From NCBI GenBank assembly GCA_020629335.1, contig JAHDDN010000383.1:1-5520 (forward strand): a stretch of DNA of 5,520 nt, read 5' to 3'. Below, in pieces: positions 1-4,951 of the stretch; position 1 is the stretch's first letter, and each line of letters starts with the position of its first letter. The notes beneath the pieces are model-generated. The model saw only the letters and a program-made list of their open reading frames with translations, had not been told where the DNA came from and did no database searches. Made by a program: the position numbers and the translations under genes. The DNA is from Chitinophagales bacterium. GTDB taxonomy: Bacteria; Bacteroidota; Bacteroidia; Chitinophagales; UBA2359.

Positions 1-95
1 CCAAACGACACATTTGAAGTGGCCAAAATCAGCAATAGAAATAAACTTGCTTTTACTAAAGCATAAAGATTGTTATTACAAAATAACTGTTTCAT
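1..95 (-). CDS. N-terminus of a secreted or outer-membrane protein (signal peptide), cut by the left edge
   Basis: Reading the minus strand from the ATG at 95-93 gives 31 full codons to the window edge with no stop. The peptide begins MKQLFCNNNLYALVKAS and continues FLLLILATSNVSFG. This has the shape of a signal peptide: Lys at 2 and 15, a hydrophobic run at about 16-25, then a small/polar region. An in-frame TAA lies at 101-99, six bases before the ATG, so this is the only reasonable start. The mature protein is outside the window, so its function cannot be read. It lies downstream of the large sensor-regulator on the same strand, separated by a terminator, so it is probably a separate transcription unit. 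SusC/TonB-dependent receptors and other exported Bacteroidota proteins often begin like this, and one beside an AraC-type hybrid regulator would fit. That is inference. A competing 21-codon open frame on the plus strand (1-66) is less convincing. Confidence 0.55.
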   Translation of the reverse strand, partial: MKQLFCNNNLYALVKASLFLLLILATSNVSF

Positions 96-151
96 GATTT
101 AATTTTTAAAGTGTGATTAAAAATTGGTTTTGATAAAAATTGATTTTTCTA

Positions 152-158
152 ATTAGCT
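152..158. repeat. Direct repeat ATTAGCT, left flank of element L
   Basis: ATTAGCT occurs here and again at 361-367, 202 bases apart, bracketing element L. Just inside it is ACTATT (162-167), whose complement AATAGT occurs at 351-356. This could be a 7-bp target-site duplication with short terminal inverted repeats. Seven bases is short enough for chance. Confidence 0.35.
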
Positions 159-360
159 ATAACTATTCAGCTCCTGCGCAAGGGATAGAAGCGGTATGCA
201 GCGTTCATGCAGCGACTTACGAAACTTAGCTACACGCCGGCTGGCCACGCAGTGGCAGACCAGTGGAGCTTAGTGAAGTAGGCGCTGCATAGCTGCATAA
301 GAGCGGATAGCCCGACCACGTAGTGGATGCGCCCTAATAATGATAGGCTAAATAGTCACG
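159..360 (+). mobile_element. Element L: about 200-bp structured, MITE-like repeat
   Basis: This stretch is clearly richer in G+C than the AT-rich sequence on either side and contains no open frame of note. Bases 181-314 align with the reverse complement of 4698-4566 at 105 of 134 positions by hand count. The nearly invariant blocks are 181-198, 216-229 (CTTACGAAACTTAG), 239-260, 269-281 (CTTAGTGAAGTAG) and 302-314 (AGCGGATAGCCCG), with variable sequence between them. An 8-mer, TAATGATA (338-345), is also shared. Predicted folding: TATGCAGC (195-202) pairs with GCTGCATA (292-299, or the copy at 284-291). Bases 241-258 form a bulged hairpin with stem GCCAC/GTGGC and loop GCA. CCAC/GTGG with loop GTA (316-326) forms a hairpin found only in this copy. 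No transposase is visible, so any movement would need one supplied elsewhere. A dispersed non-coding RNA or DNA-structure repeat is an equal possibility. Confidence 0.55.
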
Positions 361-367
361 ATTAGCT
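361..367. repeat. Direct repeat ATTAGCT, right flank of element L
   Basis: This is the second copy of the 7-mer at 152-158. It lies 15 bases beyond the end of the homology shared with element R (TAATGATA, 338-345), a distance close to the 19 bases seen at the same end of R. Confidence 0.35.
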
Positions 368-430
368 CACTTTTTATCTATTTGGTGTTTGTTTTCATTT
401 GTTGCTACAAATTTATAGGGAGATCAAACG

Positions 431-501
431 AAAGGCTTGGAGATTTTTTAAAAAGGCTTGGAAAATGGTGATATTAGGCATAAAAAAGCTTGGACTATTT
501 T
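431..501. repeat. Three spaced degenerate copies of AAAGGCTTGGA-ATTTT
   Basis: Copies begin at 431 (AAAGGCTTGGAGATTTT), 452 (AAAGGCTTGGAAAAT) and 485 (AAAAGCTTGGACTATTTT). The third is the left arm of the terminator hairpin. On the minus strand each reads as CCAAGC followed by a T-run, which is the 3' half of an intrinsic terminator. Only the kinase-proximal copy still has a full complementary arm (512-528). The pattern suggests local duplication of the terminator's distal half followed by decay. Confidence 0.5.
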
Positions 502-528
502 CGTATGAATGCGAAAATAGTCCAAGCT
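482..528 (-). terminator. Intrinsic terminator of the sensor-regulator gene
   Basis: There is a perfect 17-bp inverted repeat: AGCTTGGACTATTTTCG at 487-503 and its complement at 512-528, with an 8-base loop. Read on the minus strand, the hairpin starts 45 bases after the kinase stop codon and runs into six T residues (complement of 482-487). That is the classic Rho-independent form for transcripts leaving the kinase gene. On the plus strand the sequence after the stem has no long T-run (GACAATTTTAATT), so termination in that direction would be weaker. Confidence 0.85.
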
Positions 529-573
529 GACAATTTTAATTGATTGATTATGAATTAATTACAATAGTGGCAC

Positions 574-3500
574 TTATGTGCGAAAAAAACTCGGAGGATT
601 GCCAAACAATTTAACAAAGGAGCGGGAAAAATAGGCTGGATCATTGAATCCGACATCGTAGGCGATCTCAGAAACGTTCAAATTGGTCGTTTTTAGAAGC
701 TCCATTGCCTTATGCAAACGGATATGACGGATAAAAGCATTGGGTGTTTCATTAGTCAGGGCTTTGAGTTTTCGATACAATTGTGATTGGCTTAGTTCTA
801 CTTCCTTGCACAATTTTTCGGTATTCAAATCAGGGTCATTTAAATGATTATGGACCAGATTTTTCAATTTTTGAATAAACTGCTCCTCTAATGTTAAATC
901 CGTTTTGGTGGGATTAGCTGCTTCAGAATTATTCAAATTACTTGCAGAAAATTGCTTTTGTAAAGCTTGGCGTAAATGCATTAAGTTTTCAAGACGAAGA
1001 TATAGTTCTTCCTTATTAAAGGGTTTGGTGAGGTAAGCATCTGCTCCTGTTTTGAGACCAGCTATTTTGTCTGTTTCTGTAGCTTTGGCAGTCAACAAAA
1101 CTATAGGAATATGGCTCGTTCGAGTATCTGCTTTTAAAGTTTGGGTCAGTTCAAAGCCATCCTTTTTGGGCATCATGACATCGCTGATGATGATGTCTGG
1201 AATGATTTCCAAAGCTTGCGCTATGCCCGCCTCCCCATTATTAGCGGTTTGTATTTGATAATTGTTCTCTAATAATTGCTGAATATAAATGGTCACATCT
1301 GGATTGTCCTCTACGATTAGAATCAAAGGCAAATCACTGTCTACAAGTGCTTGCCCAGATATTGGAAGGGTTTCCGTCGCTTTGCTTAATGGTGGCGCTA
1401 TATCCAATTTTGCTAGCTCATTAGAAGTTGCTAATGCTGCTTTATTTTGGACGGGTAATATAATCGTAAAGGACGTTCCTTTATCGATTTTACTTTCTAC
1501 GGCAATCGTTCCTTGCATCAAATCTACCAAATCTTTGGTGAGTGCTAAGCCAATACCCGTCCCCTCCTCACTACGTGTAGAGCTGTCGTCGGCTTGATAA
1601 AAACGGTCAAAAATATGCGGTAATTTTTCGGCATCAATCCCATTACCATTATCACTTACTTTCATTTTCATAAACGCCTGACCATTTTCCAATTCTTCTT
1701 GAATATGCAAAACAACCTTGCCTTTCTCAGGGGTAAATTTCAAGGCATTAGACAATAAATTATAAACCATTTGTTGAATTTTGGCTTCATCAAAATCCAT
1801 GATGAGATCCTCTATTTCGGGATAAAAAACCAAGCGTATATCCTTTTCTTTTGCTTTGCTATAAAAGGATTCTGTCAAATAATTGAGATAAGGAACGATG
1901 TCTCTTTGCACTAAATTCAAACTCAACATACCGCTATCAGCTTTAGACAAATCTAATAATTGGTTGATGAGTTGGAGCAGGTTTTGGCTATTGCGCTGAA
2001 TCAAATCATGTCCTTGTGCTAGTTTTTGTTTTTTAGTGTCAGATAGTTTTAATTTTTCTTGACTTCGTTGAAGTTCCTCATTGATGCCCATAATGACGGT
2101 CAAGGGGGTACGAAACTCGTGGGTGATATTAGTATAGAATTGAGTTTTAGATTGATTCAGTTTTTGCAAATTTTCTGCCAGTAACTCACTTCTTAGGGTG
2201 GCTTGTTGATTCATTAAACTTTCTTCTATCGCATCTGCTCTTTCTTCTTTCAGTCGATTGGTTCGGTACCCCATACTCAGGGCAAGCAGTGTAATCATGG
2301 CAACGATTGCCATTCTCAAATAGGGTTCAAAAGTAGTGGATTCTTCTGGTGTCCAAAGGACATGTGCTACATAGGCAATACAGACTATCAAAGGCGGAAA
2401 AAAAGCGATCAATAAGAATAGCTTAGATGCAGATTTTTGTTTAGGAGCTTTAAATATCGAAACCACCGTTATGATTAATGCTAAGAGTACAGTTCCTATA
2501 ATCAATTTAAAGTAAAGCTGATGACCATAGTAGGCTAGGTTTTCATCCAAAAAATTATGTTGTAAAACATAGTTAATACATACTAAGGAACTCAATATTA
2601 GGAAGCCGGGAACTAAGTACTTAGAGAAAAAAGAGCTTTTCGAATAGTTAAAGAAATTTTCAACAAACTTTAAAAGGCCTATAATGATGCAAAACATGCC
2701 GATGGCTAATAGGATTGGATAGTATGCTGTAATAGTTGGAAATAAGACATAGGTAGAAAAAATTGCCCCAGTAAAATAGATTCCTAAAAAAGCACCAAGG
2801 ACTAAAATAGAAAAGTAAAAGTGAATCCACTCTTTTTCTATCATAAACAACAACAAGAAAAACACAAATTGAATGGCTAAAATCCCTATGAAAAGTCCAT
2901 TGTAAAAGGCCTGTTTACTTTGGCTGGGAAATAGTGATGAAGGATCAACATGAAAAAGATGATGCCCTAAATGATGGATTAAAAATTCGGGATGTGATCC
3001 TTCCATACGAATATAAACATCAAGCGTATCCCGAACGTCTATATCCATCTTAATAAAATTGACCCAATGTTCTAAAGGGCGGTCTTTCAAGCGTACCTTA
3101 GTACCTGTTCGTTGGTGGGTATATTCCTTATTATTACTATTGAGAATATAGGTATCTATGTAATCAAAACTGTGCATTTCATTCCCTGGAAAGGGAGAAA
3201 TATGTAGCAACTGTTCTCCATTGAAATAGGAACTTCCATAAAAACGAGTTTTCATCCAATAGACATTATTTAGCTCGTGCTTTACTTTATAATTTGGCTG
3301 CCATTCTAAGGTCTGATTATTATTTAAGATATCGTCAATAGTCAATTCCCCATTTGCATCTACATATAATTTGTGATTGAAAATAGTATTTGAGGAGAAA
3401 GCGATTCCGATGTCTTTCTTATGAAAGAACTTTCCTGTAAATGGGTAGCCTGTATAAAAGCCAGGAAAGTCCTTACTATCTATAAGGAAGAATTTGATTG

Positions 3501-4287
3501 CATTTGCTTGTATTCTTTTATCTTCGGCTCCTTGCATTCTAATATATAGAATCGTCTTCTCCTTTTGTCGAATGGAAAATCGAAGTAAATTTAGCAATGA
3601 AGGGATAGGCTTTTCTCCCTCCAATACTTTGTTTCCCGTTTGGAAATGAAGAATACTATCATTCTCACTTTCGATCCAAGCTTCAATATGATCCCAGCTT
3701 TTAAACGTATTCGTACCGACTATAGAGCTGATGTTTTCTTTCCTTTGTATGGCGTTGACTTGTGATAAATGAAGTACATAATCATCCGCTTTCTCACTAT
3801 TTCCATGCAAGATTAATTTTGCCCAATACACCTCATTCGGATTGTAATTAAAGGCATTGTCAGATGTATAATTGGAGCTAAATAGTTGGTTATTATTCTT
3901 CACCTCCTCGAAGGTCGTCAGACCATTTACATCATGATAGATACTCAACTCATGGTACAGGGGTATTTCATTTCTATCATCATCCAGCAAGATTCCGTAC
4001 TGGCGTTTAATATTTTGACTTTGTTCTATTTTACCTGCGAGATAATAAGCTGAACCTAAGAAAATGGAATCTTTTTTGGCTTGCGCTATTTCTAAGTATC
4101 GATCAATTAAAGCTTCATTTTTGTTTTTCTTAAAAAAATCTTCTAGTTGGTTTTTCAAGAGCACTCTTTCTTTAATGGAGGCAGATGGCGAAAGTTGGGC
4201 AAGGGAATCTATAGGATTATATTGCCCAAAGAGAGGAAGGGATAAAAGAAGAATAAAAAGGATGGGTAGTAGTTTCTTTTGGTTCAT
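574..4287 (-). CDS. Hybrid two-component sensor-regulator: double DISMED2-like sensor, 7TM, histidine kinase, receiver, AraC
   Basis: This is a 1237-residue, one-protein two-component system in the inner membrane. I chose the ATG at 4287-4285 because it gives a textbook signal peptide (MNQKKLLPILFILLL..., ending near FGQ at 22). A GTG start at 4302 adds only five residues. Residues 25-105 look helical and are unassigned. Two similar 7TMR-DISMED2-like sensor domains follow (about 100-270 and 295-445), then seven hydrophobic helices (about 462-674) and a charged coiled coil (675-715). The kinase has its H-box at FYTNITHEFRTP (His723), N-box Asn847, G1 DNGNG (879-883), F-box IFDRF and G2 GTGIGLAL (909-916). 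The receiver (987-1103) keeps Glu993/Asp994, phospho-acceptor Asp1036, Thr1066 and Lys1088. The C-terminus (about 1135-1237) is an AraC domain with two helix-turn-helix units; the second contains SEIAYDVGFNDPAYFSRSF. All catalytic residues are present, so it should be active. The ligand is unknown. The well-known Bacteroides hybrids instead use periplasmic propeller sensors. It appears to be a single-gene transcript. Confidence 0.95.
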   Translation of the reverse strand: MNQKKLLPILFILLLSLPLFGQYNPIDSLAQLSPSASIKERVLLKNQLEDFFKKNKNEALIDRYLEIAQAKKDSIFLGSAYYLAGKIEQSQNIKRQYGILLDDDRNEIPLYHELSIYHDVNGLTTFEEVKNNNQLFSSNYTSDNAFNYNPNEVYWAKLILHGNSEKADDYVLHLSQVNAIQRKENISSIVGTNTFKSWDHIEAWIESENDSILHFQTGNKVLEGEKPIPSLLNLLRFSIRQKEKTILYIRMQGAEDKRIQANAIKFFLIDSKDFPGFYTGYPFTGKFFHKKDIGIAFSSNTIFNHKLYVDANGELTIDDILNNNQTLEWQPNYKVKHELNNVYWMKTRFYGSSYFNGEQLLHISPFPGNEMHSFDYIDTYILNSNNKEYTHQRTGTKVRLKDRPLEHWVNFIKMDIDVRDTLDVYIRMEGSHPEFLIHHLGHHLFHVDPSSLFPSQSKQAFYNGLFIGILAIQFVFFLLLFMIEKEWIHFYFSILVLGAFLGIYFTGAIFSTYVLFPTITAYYPILLAIGMFCIIIGLLKFVENFFNYSKSSFFSKYLVPGFLILSSLVCINYVLQHNFLDENLAYYGHQLYFKLIIGTVLLALIITVVSIFKAPKQKSASKLFLLIAFFPPLIVCIAYVAHVLWTPEESTTFEPYLRMAIVAMITLLALSMGYRTNRLKEERADAIEESLMNQQATLRSELLAENLQKLNQSKTQFYTNITHEFRTPLTVIMGINEELQRSQEKLKLSDTKKQKLAQGHDLIQRNSQNLLQLINQLLDLSKADSGMLSLNLVQRDIVPYLNYLTESFYSKAKEKDIRLVFYPEIEDLIMDFDEAKIQQMVYNLLSNALKFTPEKGKVVLHIQEELENGQAFMKMKVSDNGNGIDAEKLPHIFDRFYQADDSSTRSEEGTGIGLALTKDLVDLMQGTIAVESKIDKGTSFTIILPVQNKAALATSNELAKLDIAPPLSKATETLPISGQALVDSDLPLILIVEDNPDVTIYIQQLLENNYQIQTANNGEAGIAQALEIIPDIIISDVMMPKKDGFELTQTLKADTRTSHIPIVLLTAKATETDKIAGLKTGADAYLTKPFNKEELYLRLENLMHLRQALQKQFSASNLNNSEAANPTKTDLTLEEQFIQKLKNLVHNHLNDPDLNTEKLCKEVELSQSQLYRKLKALTNETPNAFIRHIRLHKAMELLKTTNLNVSEIAYDVGFNDPAYFSRSFVKLFGNPPSFFRT

Positions 4288-4494
4288 ACTTAAAAATAGC
4301 ACTAAAATCCGAAAAACACTTGGGGATTTATCGAATATTTTGCAAAAAGACCTAGAAAAGTTATTGGGATCATTCTTCCATCTTCATAATTGAGCAAAAT
4401 TCAAAGGAATATCAACACCCCAGCAAGCACTTCAAATTTAATTTCTCTCATTTGCAAAAATATTTTTATTTTTTGGGCGTCCCTTGCGCTTGTA

Positions 4495-4502
4495 AAATCA
4501 AG
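4495..4502. repeat. Direct repeat AAATCAAG, flank of element R
   Basis: AAATCAAG occurs here and at 4712-4719, 209 bases apart, bracketing element R. Immediately inside are ATATTAGC (4503-4510) and GCAAATAT (4702-4709), inverted matches with one difference. Together they look like an 8-bp target-site duplication with short terminal inverted repeats. Confidence 0.4.
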
Positions 4503-4711
4503 ATATTAGCAGCAACCAATTTATCATTACATGTTAAACATTACGCATTCGCTGAAAGCGCAAGGCGGGCTATCCGCTATTATGTGGCTGTTCAGCAGCT
4601 ACTTCACTAAGGCATATTTGTCTGCCACTTCGTGGCCAGCCTGCATCTGCCTAAGTTTCGTAAGCTACTTCTCGACGCCACATACCGCTACTATCCCTGA
4701 CGCAAATATTG
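4503..4711 (-). mobile_element. Element R: second copy of the structured repeat, inverted relative to L
   Basis: Read on the minus strand, 4698-4566 matches 181-314 at about 78%. The conserved blocks lie at 4681-4698, 4651-4664, 4620-4641, 4599-4611 and 4566-4578, and the shared 8-mer lies at 4522-4529. The closing stem is TATGTGGC (4581-4588) with GCCACATA (4677-4684). Compared with L, two base pairs have changed on both sides, so pairing is kept. The bulged hairpin (4622-4639) keeps stem GCCAC/GTGGC and changes only the middle loop base (GAA in element orientation against GCA in L). A separate small hairpin, CGCT-GAA-AGCG (4550-4560), takes the place of L's CCAC/GTGG hairpin. The element is in the same sense as both the kinase and the ADP-ribosylglycohydrolase genes, so a long transcript from the latter could include it. 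A short plus-strand open frame across it is a by-product of its composition. Confidence 0.55.
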
Positions 4712-4719
4712 AAATCAAG
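4712..4719. repeat. Direct repeat AAATCAAG, other flank of element R
   Basis: This is the second copy of the 8-mer at 4495-4502. It lies two bases outside the GCAAATAT inverted-repeat end, and 13 bases outside the first conserved block of element R. Confidence 0.4.
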
Positions 4720-4900
4720 CCCACTCACTTTTTTCTATTCAATTCTTTCACTCAAAGTCTATTATTAGGAAAACAATCAGCTTAGAAAGGCTCAAAAAAG
4801 AGGGTTGATAAGTATGATGGAGTACTATCACAACAAGAGACAGCATTAATGAACCGCCTGCTAAGAATAACTTCCAACAAATTCGGTTTCGCTCAACAAT

Positions 4901-4950
4901 GGCTCAAATCGAAAAGAATGCTAGCGCATCTTATCGTTTGAGTCTTTTTT
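4901..4950 (+). terminator. Plus-strand intrinsic terminator between the repeat and the ADP-ribosylglycohydrolase gene
   Basis: GGCTCAAA at 4901-4908 pairs with TTTGAGTC at 4937-4944 (one G-U pair). Pairing continues inward through CGA/TCG, AAGA/TCTT and TGC/GCA, with one-base bulges at 4909 and 4918 and an A/A mismatch. The loop is TAGC (4922-4925). Six T residues follow (4945-4950), giving the intrinsic terminator form for plus-strand transcription. The T-run touches the stop codon of the minus-strand gene (4952-4954). On the minus strand the hairpin lies directly after that stop but lacks a T-run downstream, so it could at most stop that transcript weakly. No convincing plus-strand gene precedes it. 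Confidence 0.65.
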
Positions 4951-4951
4951 A

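Larger units (their letters stand above)
96..573. other. Intergenic region between the kinase gene and the left-edge gene
   Basis: No coding sequence is supported here. From the kinase side, the stretch holds about 45 bases of 3' untranslated sequence, the terminator hairpin (482-528), two partial copies of the terminator-arm motif (431-466), an AT-rich stretch, repeat element L (159-360), and an A+T-rich leader of about 60 bases before the left gene. I found no convincing Bacteroidota -7 element (TAnnTTTG) at a suitable distance from that gene. The only minus-strand match, TAAATTTG at 415-408, lies about 310 bases upstream, beyond element L, and has no properly spaced -33 partner. Confidence 0.7.
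4288..4951. other. Intergenic region between the ADP-ribosylglycohydrolase and kinase genes
   Basis: No recognisable gene lies here. The 215 bases before the kinase start (4288-4502) are A+T-rich apart from a GC-rich patch at 4475-4490, and should contain its promoter. No well-formed -33/-7 pair stands out. Element R occupies about 4503-4711. Bases 4720-4900 are ordinary A+T-rich sequence. On the plus strand one frame stays open from 4788 to a TGA at 4939-4941, with an internal ATG at 4849 (31 codons with the stop, beginning MNRLLRITSNKFGFAQQW). It resembles nothing I know and its stop lies inside a terminator arm. The region ends with that plus-strand terminator (4901-4950). Confidence 0.65.

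Noticed and set aside
1..66. Plus-strand open stretch ending in TAA at 64-66, as the tail of a gene
   Set aside because: Only 21 codons without recognisable features; the overlapping minus-strand frame gives a clear signal peptide with an ATG start.
159..360. CRISPR array or tRNA/rRNA gene in the GC-rich stretch
   Set aside because: There are no regularly spaced identical repeats, no cloverleaf with a TTC-containing T-arm, and no rRNA signature sequence.
1052..1597. Two plus-strand open frames (1052-1258 and 1289-1597)
   Set aside because: Both lie wholly antisense to the receiver, linker and kinase coding sequence, and their translations show no domain features. They are shadows of the minus-strand gene.
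4064..4393. Plus-strand open frame of 109 codons
   Set aside because: It is mostly antisense to the signal peptide and N-terminal region of the kinase gene, and its composition reflects that strand.
4433..4462. Possible Bacteroidota -7 promoter elements for the kinase gene (TAAATTTG at 4440-4433 and TATTTTTG at 4462-4455, minus strand)
   Set aside because: Both fit TAnnTTTG, but neither has a TTTG-like -33 element at the usual spacing, and such 8-mers are frequent by chance in AT-rich DNA.
4531..4785. Plus-strand open frame of 84 codons across element R
   Set aside because: It crosses a repeat whose conserved features are stems and blocks. The peptide resembles no known protein, and element L has no matching open frame.
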